This document shows, piece by piece, positions 36,892 to 48,652 of a DNA stretch of 64,000 bases. The notes beneath the pieces were generated by a model. It was not told the DNA's origin and did no database searches. It saw only the letters and a list, made by a program, of their open reading frames with translations. Numbering within the stretch: the first letter of the stretch is position 1; the number at the start of each line of letters is the position of its first letter. This DNA comes from Adineta vaga (lineage: Eukaryota > Rotifera), in assembly GCA_021613535.1 (NCBI GenBank), contig CP075492.1, positions 13,144,001-13,208,000 on the forward strand, given 5' to 3'. The translations under genes and the position numbers were made by a program.

Positions 36892-38053
36892 TTTTGAATT
36901 TCTTCAAACTAAATTTCTATCTAAAGTTTTCAAAGCTTATAAGAAAACAAATTTGAAAAGAAATACAAAACAAAATAAACAATAATAACGACAACGACAC
37001 CAACCCATGTACATACAACTTTACAGTTCTATTGGTCAATTTCTATCGACGAATCAAATAGTACAGAGACACCTTCATCACAAAAAAAAACTATGTATTT
37101 ACTACAATTTACAACTCCATCTAAGAAAGACACATATTGATCAAATTATATCATCTTCTGCTCTTTAATCTAACTTGAATGATTGTTAAACATGTTACTA
37201 ATTTTCACAAATAATCACTATATAGATTTTGAAAACGAAAATATCTAATGCACAGGAATAGAGTAATGGCGTCTTACCTTGTTTTCAAAAATTCATTCTT
37301 TGACTTGAAGAAAACACTAAACAATCATATGAATAAGGATAATGCCTTATAGAATCAAACGCATATATCGCATTCATTTATCCAAAAAGAAATCGTATGA
37401 TTAATTTTAAATAGATATCTATGTTCTTTATTAATCAGGAAATGATTAAGTTTATTTATGTGAAAATATATTTTTACCTATGAAGATAGCACAAACAAAT
37501 ATCTCTAACAGTACTGTCGATTCGATTTCTAAAGGTACAACATATATCGAACTGTTAGCCCCGCTTCACGTGTCGTCATTTTAGTTGTATAGTTGAACTC
37601 ATATGAAAATTACATAAAGCAACATATTTTGTTGTTCAAGACTTTTTCAACAAAGAATTAAATATACGCATAAATTTCATTTCTATTTCTTCCTCTACCA
37701 TCACCATGCTGATATCCATCTTATTTCTATTGGTTGATTAGTGTAAACCAATGAAATAGCATAGTGTGGCCTTTAGAAGTGATTTCAAAAAAAATATTAT
37801 GCCAACTCTGATCGAGATAAAACAAATTAAATTATTTTCATTCTGAATAAATATTAGAGAAATCTGCTGTTCTTTTTGTTTTGTTATACATATGTGTCGA
37901 ACGTAATTGCAAGACAACTTTTTTGAGTCATACTTCTCGCATTTTTTTTCCTTTCTAACTCATTCATCCGAGGAGGAACAAGAAAGTAAGTAAACAGTGA
38001 CAACTCACAGACAAATTTTTATTGTCAATGTCTTGTTTTCTAGAGAAATAATC
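36892..38053. other. Divergent intergenic region
   Basis: About 1.16 kb between COX4 (-) and TMEM87 (+), expected to carry both promoters. A splice-acceptor-like TTGTTTTCTAG ends at 38043, just before the TMEM87 start. Nothing else recognised. Confidence 0.5.
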
Positions 38054-40144
38054 ATGAAATTATACTTATTAATTTCTTTCCTGATATATTATTATATGAA
38101 ATATACATCAGCAACACTTGTTGATGGAATAGTAACATTATCATGGACACTGAGTGGCTCATCGCCAGTCGTTGATCGTTTTCTAACTAGTGATACACAA
38201 ATTCAACTGAGACTTCTTTGTCGTGAGCAATCGACAAACACAAATCAGACTCAAGAGCAAATCAGAAAAAGTTTAAGCAAAGCATATGCCAAAACAAAAG
38301 TTCGAATAAGTGGCCGAATTGGTCGCATTGTTGGTTGTTTACCATTACAATCGGATTCATTCATGACAGCAAATAAAGTAGCAGCTAAAAATGGACAAGA
38401 TACTCGATCTTTGCTACAGACATTTTATGAAAATTTATGGGATGAAATGGAAATTCGAAAATTTGAAATGCTATCAGCTGATTGTGACAATGACGAAAAT
38501 TTATTAGTTGAGAACTATAGTACCATGACTGAACCCAAAATTCGACCAGAAAAAGCTTTTGAAATAAGACAAAAACTATTTGCACAACAACAAGAAGAAG
38601 ATTCAAGTAAAATCAATTCTCTGTTGAATTTAATTTTCTCTTCTTTTCTCTAGAAAGTAAAAAGGTACGTCGTGCTGATGAAACGAAACCAGATGATAAG
38701 AAAAGTCCATTAGCAGCAGCTGTCAGTAAACAAGGCGATAAAAAGTTACAAACATGGGCCGATGGATATTATTTTATTGAACTTTCTCCACCGGAAATTG
38801 TCGATGGTAATGCTCAAGAACTTGATGTTGATGTGATTGTTACTATGAAAAATCGTCATGGTGGTTATATAACTGCAGATGAATATCCAGCCTTAGTTTT
38901 CTATGGTGTTATGTGTGGTATTTATGGATTGTTTGCAATCCTTTGGTGTGTTTGGTGCGCATTCTATTGGAAAGAATTACTTAAAATACAATTTTGGATA
39001 GCTGGTGTTATTCTTCTTGGTATTATTGAAAAAGCAGCATTTATTGCTGAATATGATACTGTTAATCGACAAGGGTAAATATGATAGAAAGAAAAATGAA
39101 TTGTTCTTAAATCTTTTGTTTTTTCTTCATAAATTTCAGTTATAAAGTTCATTTTGCTATTGTAACAGCTGAAGTTCTTTCCTGTTTAAAACGTACTGTA
39201 TCACGTATGTTGGTTATTATTGTTGCACTTGGTTATGGTATTGTTAAACCACGTCTTGGTCCATTGAAACAAAAAGTTTTTGGTATGGGTTTACTTTATT
39301 TTGGTATTGCTACAACTGAAGCAATACTTCGTTTGAATACAAAAAATGATGAAGCAAATAATAAAGTTGCCATTTCACGTATTCCATTAGCAATTATTGA
39401 TGCAACAATTTATTATTGGATATTTACGGGCTTAGTTGCAACAACTCGAACATTACGTTTAAGAAATAATGTTGTAAAATTAAATGTTTATCGACATTTT
39501 ACAAATACATTAATATTTGCTATTGTCGCTAGTTTATTATTTATGATTTGGTCATTAAAATCACACTTTTTTACAGCATGTGTAAAAAATTGGAGAGAAT
39601 TTTGGGTAAGACAATTTTCTAGTTGATTTTCATTAAATAAACTTTCTTCTAGGTCGATGATGCTTTTTGGCATGTTCTCTTTTCATTGATTCTCCTCGTT
39701 ATTATGTTCTTATTTCGACCATCAAATAATAATCAACGATATGCTTTCGTTCCTTTACTTGATCATTCGGATAATGATAATGATGACGAATTCGATGATG
39801 ACGATGATGACAAAGGTAATGAGTCACATACTTTTCTTCTTTTATCTAAATATTTCAATATTTGATTGTTATTTTTAGAATCGGCCGTATTTGATTCTGT
39901 AACCATGCGTAAAGCAACAAATCTTGAAAATGGTGCTGCACCAAAGACAAAAAAACAACAACAGGCATTTTTGAATCGTGAAGCGAATGTATCTGGTGGT
40001 GCAACGGGTAATGGCGCTGTTGAAGACGCTCTCGCATGGGTCGAGGGTAACATTCCAACATCCATTGCTGATCAAGCATTACAAGCATTAGATAGCGAAG
40101 ATGAAATAGTTAATACAAAATTAGAACGATCGAAAATGCAATAA
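38054..40144 (+). CDS. TMEM87: TMEM87A/B homologue (GOLD-domain seven-transmembrane protein)
   Basis: Golgi/endosomal seven-pass membrane protein of the GOST family; the mammalian A form (Elkin1) is linked to mechanically activated currents and Golgi ion balance. Five exons: 38054-38606, 38654-39074, 39140-39605, 39653-39815, 39879-40144; 1869 bp (622 residues). A signal peptide is followed by a luminal domain. Then come seven hydrophobic segments starting around [20 protein letters not shown], with [40 protein letters not shown]-type [19 protein letters not shown] and [20 protein letters not shown]. The cytosolic tail contains [14 protein letters not shown], an acidic Asp run and [19 protein letters not shown], all matching the vertebrate tail. 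ATG 38054 follows a strong acceptor by ten bases, hinting at a 5' UTR intron or trans-splicing. Confidence 0.93.
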
Positions 40145-40549
40145 GCAATGTATTTTCATTAAATTTGAAATATTCTTTCCAAATAACCTGACATTCAGAA
40201 ATCTTGACATATAAATATATTTATTTTTTTGTGTTTCTCGCTTGTTTTCTTTTAAATTGATTATTAACATTTCATTCGTATTTACTCAACTGAAACTTAT
40301 ATGAAACTATCTCACATTGGGTGTGTATAGATATCCTACTAACTAATGTTTTTTATTCTTTCTCTGTTCGCTCCTTATTTTTTCTTTTCTATCTAAACTA
40401 TCACTTTTGCAGCAACAAAAACATAGAAAATGTTTTTTTTTCTGTTCATTTACGAGCGAAGTCCATCGTAATAAAATCTTTTGAATTTCATTTTCATTCT
40501 TAAAATAATTTCAATGATGAAATGAACAATAAATTAACTACAAGATAGT
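40145..40549. other. Convergent intergenic region
   Basis: 3' ends of TMEM87 (+) and the next - strand gene. T-rich; nothing recognised. Confidence 0.5.
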
Positions 40550-41208
40550 TTATTTGAACAATTTTTTAAATTTCTCTGCCCATGCTTGTGGACTATTCTC
40601 ATCCGATTGTTCTTTCTTTTGTTTTGCTGTTGCATCGTATGTAAAGTCATATTTTGGTGAAGATGATTGTTTTTCGGCATCTAAACGATCAGTTTTCTTA
40701 TCTTTCGATGATGAAGGCATCAAAAGACCCATCACATTTGAAAAAGCATCCAATGGATTACTACCAGCTTTAGTATTGAATACACCAGCAGCAGCTAATA
40801 ATTGAACTAATTCAAAAAGTTTCGTACGAATTTCACTATCAGTCAACATTGCAAGACCTCAACAAATTGAGAAAATCAGCTTATAAGATAGATTAGTTAT
40901 GATTTACTTGGTTGTTTAGTTGGATTTTTCAAATCAATATAACCTTTTCTAGTCATTGTTGAAATTAAATCTTGCATAACATGCATTATCTTAGGATCTT
41001 TTTTAATTGCTTGTAGAAATGTCATTGCTTTTGGATTTTTTGAAAGTTCATCCATCATTTGTTGCATATTCGGAAAACTGTGAGAGATCGGTGTTAATGA
41101 TAATGGTCGAACAAAAGTTATCGGTGCACGAGGACGGCATACCAACAAAATATTGTTAGTATTAGAAGATAATGTGTAAACAATTCGACGAGTGACAAAG
41201 GCGAGCAT
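40550..41208 (-). CDS. Uncharacterised, probably mitochondrial small protein with an STI1-like segment
   Basis: Two exons, 40908-41208 and 40550-40857, joined by a 50-bp GT-AG intron that keeps frame and removes the stop codon seen between the two open frames; 609 bp (202 residues). The Arg/Ser-rich, acid-free N-terminus (MLAFVTRRIVYTLSS) looks like a mitochondrial presequence. NMQQMMDELSKNPKAMTFLQ and the following DPKIMHVMQDLI resemble the paired Asn-Pro helices of STI1/chaperonin-binding motifs. Then comes a hydrophobic helix (LFELVQLLAAAGVF), and the tail ends AWAEKFKKLFK. I cannot name the family. Read as two separate small genes, the first would lack a good stop context and the second a promoter. 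Confidence 0.6.
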
Positions 41209-41457
41209 CTTGAAAATATAAATAATAACAAAATATATATATATATGATGTAATGGAATAGAACATCATGGCTCTAGAATGATTTGCCAAATATCTTAAG
41301 CTATTGAAGAATATGACGATAGGTATCGCTATGTACTTCGTATACAAATAGAATGAAGAAGAAAAAGTGTGTACACTCTTCTATTAGAAAATAGATGTTT
41401 TGTTTAATAACTAAATTTTGATTACATATAAATGAATCAAAAGGAAAATAATTGATA

Positions 41458-42517
41458 TCAATTAAGTTTCTCATTGTCATTTGTTTTCGATGGTTTCTTT
41501 ACATATTCTTTGTATGTACCAAATAATCGATCAAAATCAATTAATGGTACTCCATAATTGCATTCGAAAAAGGCATGATGAAGATAATGAAAGTCAGCTC
41601 CACCAGCTGGATCATCAAATCCATCATGACCACCAATTGGTGCAATATCAGCATGAAATTTTGCATAGAGAAAATGTAATGGATGACAAGTAAACAGTAG
41701 AGGAAAATATGCACACGTATAGTAAACGAAATGTTCAACAGGATGCATAGATAATCCTGACCATGGACCAGGATTACGACTTCGATGATGAAGACTATGG
41801 AAATGACGATAAAGAAATGCACCAATATCACCTTGTCGTAAACCATTTTTCACTGACCACCATGGATGCATAAGTCGATGAATCTATGAAAAGAAAACTT
41901 CACAGTATATTGAAAGATTTAATGAATGAAATTACCCAATAGAAATGAAATTCTCTCCAAAAAGTAACAGCTAAAAGGATGAGAATTGAAAAGAATGGTC
42001 GAGACCAAAAGTCGCTATAGTATGGTAATCGACCACTTGCCCATAACCACATAAAAACACATTGAACAAATGCTGATTGTAACCATCCAAGTGTAGTAAA
42101 TGTGACTTCTCTTGACAGATTACTTTGACCTTTTTCTTCATATTGATTTACAGGATTATATTTCTTTTTTTTTAATGGTCCTTGAGAATACGGACTCAGA
42201 CGTGAATAAGTCAACCAATGCCAAAATGAATATATAATAAATTCACAAGCTAGATTATAGAGAAAAACTCGAGAGACCCATTTGAAATTCCATTCATGTG
42301 CTTCAGGAAATGTCATAGGAAATATCCATAACCAACAGAGAAGTGCAGCACTAAAATCTAATGCATGACCTAAATGACACCAAATAAGATAATCAAAGGC
42401 TTTTCGTTGCCAATAAGACCATTGTGAATAATTTTTGAATACTAATGGAGTCGAATAATTTGTCTGACCATTATGAAGTCGATGAATTCCAACGATATTA
42501 CGAACACCGAATGTCAT
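41458..42517 (-). CDS. Fatty-acid/sterol hydroxylase superfamily membrane enzyme
   Basis: Diiron oxygenase/desaturase of the ER membrane. Two exons, 41936-42517 and 41458-41883; 335 residues from the chosen ATG. Histidine boxes are clear: HRLMH, then HSLHH followed by SGLSMHPVEH, and HYLHH in GGADFHYLHHAFFECNYG. Several hydrophobic segments precede and separate them, as in the superfamily. The frame stays open upstream of the first ATG to an acceptor-like TAG near 42550, so an extra 5' exon is possible. The closest groups I can think of are invertebrate sterol-desaturase-like proteins of unknown substrate. The exact reaction cannot be read from sequence. Confidence 0.85.
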
Positions 42518-43001
42518 TACAAAATAAATCAAATTCTCTATATAACCTGTACGAATCTACTTGAGTTCTTATGCTTTCCTACTGCATGTTAGTTATCTAT
42601 CTTATATACGATTCTTATCTATTATCGAAATGTAATAAGTCTTGCCATCTTCGCACACCTCACTTTCACAGAGATGATAAAACTACAGTCACATGTATGT
42701 GTTGCTTTTTTGTCATTATTTTGAAAGAAAAACTGAATGAAAGACGAAAAGTCATATCAATCTCATCATAAATGTTCCATGCATAGCCAAACCTTATGAC
42801 TCAATTGAGTATCTCACGTTACATATACACGTGTTTATTAAAGATCTACAGAATAGATATGAAATATATTATTGAGCATTTAATTTTTGAATCCTAAAAT
42901 AAATCAATATTGAAAAAAACAAAATAACGAAAATGAAGATTGACACACCATGCTTTGAAAAGAAGAACAATACAGAGGATTATATACATAATTGTAGATA
43001 T
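42518..43001. other. Intergenic, nothing recognised
   Basis: AT-rich sequence without a convincing coding frame or RNA. Confidence 0.4.
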
Positions 43002-43265
43002 CTAATGTTTAGAATTCAATACCGTATAAGTAAGAGAAAAAAGTGAGCGTACAATTAGAAAATATAATGAGAAATTTGGATATGTTGCTGTGGAATATCG
43101 ATTAGTAAGAGAATTAAGTGAATCAAGTGAAACGAATAATCGTAATTTATTATTTATAACAATTAGATCGAATTGTTCATTAAATCGAAAGAGATGGTGT
43201 ACATTATTATATTTGATACAATAACGATTAGCAAAAAAATTCTTCAGTGATTCATCGTCTTTCAT
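43002..43265 (-). CDS. Possible small protein, unrecognised
   Basis: An 87-residue open frame from ATG 43265. It has a Phe/Asn-rich body (NVHHLFRFNEQFDLIVINNK) and a hydrophobic stretch near the C-terminus (FSLYFLIVRSLFSLTYTVL). No family resemblance, no neighbours to help, and base composition alone could produce it. It may be an exon of a decayed gene. Confidence 0.25.
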   Translation of the reverse strand: MKDDESLKNFFANRYCIKYNNVHHLFRFNEQFDLIVINNKLRLFVSLDSLNSLTNRYSTATYPNFSLYFLIVRSLFSLTYTVLNSKH

Positions 43266-44370
43266 ATTCAATATAACTTTTAGCAAGCGCTTTTATTGAT
43301 TGATGAAAATGAAATTTTAGTTTTCGAATATTTTCTTAGAAAAAAGTTAATAGAGAGGATTAGTAAAAGTGCGTCTGTTGCTTGTCTTCTTCTATACACG
43401 TGAGTTAATGAAATACTACCTGAAATGAAAAGGAAAAAAAGCTATAGAATTATTATCTCTTAATAAAACTATAAGTTCATATCAGACTTACTTTTTTGTC
43501 AAGAATTATTCAGATACGAAACTCTTCGCGTTGTTAAAACTATCTTTGAAATACGTGTACAAACGAAACAATTATACAATAGACGAATGAATGAATTGTA
43601 CAATAGACGAATGAATGAACTCTTCATCAATTTGTTCATATATTTCTCGCAATAATAATTCAGAAGTTAGTCGAATGAATAAATTCGTTGTATGATACTA
43701 CTAATGAACTGATCGTATACTCAGACGTTCATAAATATCAGATGATGTTCACTATTGAATATTTTGTATTCAACAAAACATTGAAACACATTGCAGATAA
43801 ACGAGTTCTTTCATTATTGTTTTATTCAAGTATTATTCTCGCTCGTATTAAACATTTTCATCAATCGATTTCTCACATTTTCAATAATTAATGAATCGAT
43901 CAAATGATATTTTTCTTCAATTATTCCATTCATAAGTATATTTGATTGCTATCCAACTATTCAATACACGATCAGATCAGAAATGAAGAAAACATAAGAT
44001 AAATCAATATTAATATCTTGCTCACTCACCTAAATAATCTATTTCGTTCTAAATAAATCAGCAAGTATAGTATATAAACAAGTACTATTATAACTGTACT
44101 CATGTATTTCATTGAACTAAATCTCATTGTTTCATTAGTTGATATGATTTGATAATGAATAATTTACGAATCGTTTTTACTAGATTGTGTACCAATATCT
44201 TCGTCGACAGACGGCTCATATTTTTGTTTTTCTAGACAATTTAAGGTTGAACAATTAATATATGCATTACATAAGGGTTGTATCCATCTGTGGCATGTGT
44301 TCTAAAACCTATGAATTAGAACAGAGAAATGAGACAAATTTGTATCATCAAAACTGAAAATAACATATAC
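43266..44370. other. Gene-poor stretch with a small tandem duplication
   Basis: About 1.1 kb. A 24-bp unit containing CAATAGACGAATGAATGAA occurs twice in tandem near 43577-43618. A weak two-exon - strand frame reaches into 44200-44308 (see the entry at 44371). Nothing else recognised. Confidence 0.4.
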
Positions 44371-44431
44371 CATAACCAGATTCAAATATTTCGATTGATT
44401 GAATACTTGCTTTTTGTTGTTGAATAGACAT
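44371..44431 (-). pseudogene. Possible exon of a small unrecognised gene
   Basis: ATG 44431 opens MSIQQQKASIQSIEIFESGY and ends at a GT donor. After the acceptor at about 44309 the in-phase continuation stops within 25 codons. A neighbouring frame stays open for 45 codons with five cysteines (CHRWIQPLCNAYINC, then NCLEKQKYEP). The mismatch suggests a decayed gene or a wrong splice choice. Low confidence. Confidence 0.25.
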
Positions 44432-44833
44432 TATATGTTATTATTGGTCTTTCTCCTTTTTTGCTTCTCTTTGTCTCTCTTCTTCTTTGTTGGGTCATGA
44501 CCCTTGATATAAAGCTCATTCATATAATCTTCTCTCATAATATATCAATCAATTCATTGAACTCCCCATGGCCATTATTACAGAAGTTTATGACCATTAT
44601 CCATTTAATTTTCTATTCATTTTTTATTTTTTATTTAGACCGAGAACGATAAAAAGCAAGTAGAAGCTCAAATACTCGTCATCTGTATGGCGTACAAAAA
44701 AGTGATTCGTTCAATACACATGATTGTCGAGTAGTAATTCAATATATTAAAAATCGGTACCAGTTGGTCGATTGCGTAAATATTAGTTTTTTGATTTCTT
44801 ATTCAATATTTTTTTAAATCTTATTTAGAACGT

Positions 44834-45088
44834 TGAAGATGCTTTGGCACTTGCTACACAGTGCGATGGCGAGGATGTTATGTTCGATTCAGCTATTGAA
44901 ATGGCTAAAGGAATCACACAAGTAAGTGAAGTATCTATTAGTTTAAAAATATATCAAATTATCTTTCAGATTCCGTCAATATGTGCAGCAATATTACATG
45001 CACTAACCAATGCTTTTGATTGTAAGTTCTGATATCCGAATATTTAAAGTTATATTTGTTTTCTTTATTTATTTAGTCGAATAAACAT
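44834..45088 (+). CDS. Possible exons of an unrecognised helical protein
   Basis: Between an acceptor (TTATTTAG, ending near 44828) and the donor at 44921, a frame reads VEDALALATQCDGEDVMFDS and then AIEMAKGITQ. After a 49-bp intron it continues IPSICAAILHALTNAFD, and a further short exon may add a few residues before TAG near 45088. Upstream, TENDKKQVEAQIL near 44640-44676 may be another exon. The splice sites and helical character look real, but I find no convincing first exon. Gene or gene fragment; family unknown. Confidence 0.3.
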
Positions 45089-45144
45089 TAGCATGTGAAC
45101 AAGAAAAAATTGTTTAATTAACAGAAGAACGTTTTAAAAAAGTC

Positions 45145-45300
45145 TGTTGCTTCTGTACCAAAACAACAAAAACTCGTTTATTTGTTTTGTGTATGAGAAC
45201 AAAAAGTTGTTTTATTTTTTTTGTATCGCAACAACAAACTTTTTAATGTTGTATAACAACACCAAATAGTTTGGTTTTTGTATAAGAACAAATAAAGAAG
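45145..45300. repeat. Degenerate minisatellite, about 30-40 bp unit
   Basis: Four or five diverged copies of a unit that begins TGTAT and contains AACAA and later a TTTTG/GTTTT stretch. AACAAC and GTTGTT parts could pair as short hairpins. Periodicity was judged by eye. Confidence 0.45.
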
Positions 45301-45487
45301 AATTGTTCAAACGATTTACTTTGAGTAATTAGAAAATGTGATTTTATTTGTTCAATTTTTATTTATCGATCAATTCAAATAGATGAATTAGAATTTATTA
45401 TTTAGTCACTTTTTTTCAATAGTAGATCATTATTTTGAAGGAAAATAGAAAGTATTATGATCAGATGAAATGATTTGATGTGACTTT

Positions 45488-46463
45488 CTAAAATATGGAA
45501 GAAAAAAATGAGAGAAAAAAAACAAATGATGAAAGATAAGTTTTACTTTGAGAATTATTTGAAGGAATTAATGATCGAGTTGCATTAAGACATTTGTTAA
45601 GATTTAAATTACAATTATCTTCGGCACAAAGACAAATCTGTTGAATGAAACTTTCTTCGCGAGAATCTCTTGTTTCATTTATAAGTAGATAAAAATAAGA
45701 TAGACTTTGATTATAAGAGATTTGAATTTCAGAAGAATCTTGTAATTCATAAATAAGTTTTACTTCATCGATTATAATTGATTGATAATCATCTTTAGAT
45801 AATGCTACTGATAAGATTTCATTATTTTCAAGAATAATTGCACATAAAACTGCATTTGTATTCATATATTCATCACAGTTTGTTACATTTATATAAGGAT
45901 CATTCGGGATTAATACAATGATAACTTGTCATCATTGAATCTCTTGAAAATATCTTTGAATTCACACATGAAACTGATGTTTTCAGTGAATTCACACATG
46001 AAACTGATGTTTTCAATTGAGGAAGTAAGGGTGGTAAACTTGATGGTGCTGTATTGGATTGAATTTCATTGTGAACAGATAATCGACATGTATCAAGATT
46101 TTCATTATATAAATTTGTTGCACAAATACAAAGAATTGACATATCAAATGTTTCATATGGAAGTGGTAAACACATACCATAACCAATATCAATTCCCTCA
46201 GAAAAACCTTCACATCGTGCAGAAATACTCTTATATGTATTTGTTATTTAAATACAATCACGAAGAATGGTTGAATTTGTACTATTATTAAAATATTGAT
46301 AAACACAATATTCACAATTTGTTGCATTGAAATCATCGTACTGACATGTTAAATTTAAGCGATTTTTTGTTTAATTTGTTATCATGAATTGATTGATATT
46401 CATAAATCCTTCACTCAATGTGATTAAGAAGAAGAACATTTGTTTCGATAACATTTTTCCAAA
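45488..46463 (-). pseudogene. Decayed Cys-rich, GPI-type surface protein gene
   Basis: From ATG 46463 a frame reads through a signal-peptide-like start (MLSKQMFFFLITLSEGFMN). It has NATNCEYCVYQYFNNS, GYGMCLPLPYETFD, ILCICATNLYNENLDTC and QICLCAEDNCNLNLNKC, and it ends in a hydrophobic GPI-signal-like tail (YLSSFVFFLSFFSSIF). It is interrupted by two in-frame TAA codons (near codons 28 and 68) and by a +1 frame change near 45905. A 30-bp tandem duplication at about 45957-46016 repeats LKTSVSCVNS. N-glycosylation sites and cysteine spacing are of the same kind as in the intact gene at 57092-58027. I infer a dead or dying copy of a surface-protein family. Confidence 0.65.
45957..46016. repeat. 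30-bp tandem duplication
   Basis: The unit GAATTCACACATGAAACTGA plus TGTTTTCA(G/A) and a joining base occurs twice in a row. It lies in the decayed surface-protein gene and duplicates ten codons. Confidence 0.85.
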
Positions 46464-46695
46464 AGAATCAAAAGGAAAACTTTGATTTATATAAGGTTTT
46501 CATCGAGACACATAAATAATTCCAAATATTTTAAGTGTAGTTAATTATTGCAATCATCTTTTATTTTCAAAGATAATTATATTCACTTCTATTGACATGC
46601 AAGGAATGACAACAAAAGTTTCGGTCAGACTCGCTAACATATAAACTTTGTTTGTTTTTCTTTTCGATAATTGATCATCGATTGAAATTGAAATC

Positions 46696-47145
46696 ATGTC
46701 TGTCGTATTACGTCCTTTTGTTGGTATTGGTATAATTGTTGTTTATCCTCGTCGTTATCCTGATTGTGTACTTGTCTCTCAACGTTTAGCAAGTCATGGA
46801 AAAGGTGGATATCAATTACCTGGTGGTCATTTAGAATATGGTGAATGATTTGAAGAATGTGCACAAAGAGAATTGCAAGAAGAAACAAATCTTTCGTGTT
46901 CCTCATTCAAATTAGTTCATGTTACAAATACAATGTTTTCACAAGATGATGGACAATCTAAACATTATGTTACACTTTTTATGAAAACAACGATTGACGA
47001 TGATTCAATATTGAAACGTATGGAACCAGAGAAGAATTCTGAATGGATTTGGACGAAATGGAATGATTTGAAAACAATGAAACTATTTGCACCACTAGAA
47101 CAAGCTGTTAATGATGCTAATTTTAATCCATTTCATGAGAGTTAA
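46696..47145 (+). pseudogene. NUDT15: NUDT15-type Nudix hydrolase with a stop codon in the Nudix box
   Basis: Intronless frame of 150 codons matching NUDT15/MTH2 (nucleotide pyrophosphatase acting on oxidised or thiopurine nucleotides) from end to end: VGIGIIVV, VLVSQRLASHGKGGYQLPGG, HLEYGE, FEECAQRELQEETN, NTMFSQDDGQSKHYVTLFMK and EPEKNSEWIWTKWNDL. Codon 51 (46846-46848) is TGA and lies inside the Nudix box, between GE and FEEC. Human NUDT15 has Ser there, and TCA to TGA is one change. The rest is undisturbed, so the inactivation is recent, or the base is an error, or the stop is read through. The lack of introns fits a retrocopy or a naturally intronless gene. Confidence 0.8.
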
Positions 47146-48652
47146 ACGATTATTTTCTATAATTCTTAATTATATTATCTAAATAAAATATGTGGCAGGT
47201 TAAGAACAAACAAGTATCATAAAAGATAAGAAAATAATGTTATTCTTTTGAAGTCATTTTTCTAGAATGAATGAAGATGTAAGTAGTCTCTACAAACTGC
47301 GTTTTCATCGATATCCATGGAATCTAATAGACGTATTCAAATATTCTATACAAATATTCATCTGATGATATATTAATCGATTAGTAGTAATACTAAGAAT
47401 TGAACAACACATAACAAAGGAACAGAATAAATCACTGTGATATTCAAGTATTCGAACAACGTTGACGAAGTTTGAAAATGTATGCATCAATCGTAAATCA
47501 AGTGATATTTGAATAAACTACACGAATATCTATTCATATATTTCGGTTGATAGAGATATAACATTTCAGACGAATTTATGTCATTAGAGATTAAGCATGT
47601 ATTGAATTTTTCATAGCATCATTCATTTAATTATTTTGTACGATGAACAGTTAGATTTATATTATATGAAAAGGTCATATGTTGAACGGATAAATGTATA
47701 ACACAAATGATTCGTTCATTCAATTGTTTTAACGACAATCAAAGAAAAGTATTTATGACAGATGATATTTGATAAATGCAGAGAATATGAATGAATCAAA
47801 AGATATTCTTATTCATCTATTAGAATCAACAGAAAGGTTATTATTTCTGCTTGTGTCATGATTAATTATCATTGAATAGATGAAAATTCTCAAAGAATTA
47901 TTCGCATATTTTCGTTAATACTTTATAGTTCTATTAAATATGATCAACTGATGTAATTTAGTTGAAAATAAACGATATAGATATTCACGTATTAATACTT
48001 CTTTCATAGATCGTTTAGTACAAATTGTTGCCAAAGTAATTAATAAGATGGGAATACAAATCATCATATTTATATTACGCATTTGTAAATCCAAATTACC
48101 TAAAAGATCATTATACGATTTCCATGATATTCATCGACTATATATAAATATATCTTCGTAGTAAAAAACTAAGATAATAGCACTTGTAGTGTTTTTAAAC
48201 ATAAAAAATATGTGAAAAAAAGCACCCTGTTTATAGATGCAACACGTTACGATTAGAAACGTGATCGAAGAAATATAAATACAACTCATCTGTGACCAAA
48301 ACGACGAACATTTGAATAAGTGTGTGCGAAACATATAACTTGTTTACATTTACAAATCATTCTTATGAATGACTCATTGATAGCAAAAATCAATGTACCG
48401 ATGATTTTGAAACTTATTTTTGAAAAATAGAAACGAACTCACAACAAGAAGATCGTATGTCTTCGTGTAAAAAACGAATCAACGAATTCTCTTCTCTTCT
48501 CTTCTTCTTGCCTTTACATTTCTCGTTTGAAGCATAACCAATAGGAATCTTCTTCGTATCCTCTTCATTGTCAATGTCGCTATCATCGATCAAAACAAAC
48601 TTGGTCCTTCTTTCATTCATTCATCTTGTTTGTCAAAATAGAATCAATTCTG
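47146..48652. other. Intergenic, about 1.5 kb
   Basis: AT-rich with only short random frames on both strands. The minus frame at 48414-48620 is charged (Lys/Arg/Glu) but has no recognisable motif. Upstream region of KLHL20. Confidence 0.5.

Noticed and set aside
40550-40849. Separate 99-residue gene starting MLTDSEIR
   Set aside because: A 50-bp GT-AG intron joins it in frame to the upstream open frame, so one two-exon gene is the better model.
45926-46291. 121-residue + strand frame
   Set aside because: It is antisense to the decayed surface-protein gene, whose cysteine and glycosylation pattern supports the minus strand.
48414-48620. 68-residue charged frame on the minus strand
   Set aside because: No motif, no splice support, and it overlaps the probable KLHL20 upstream region.
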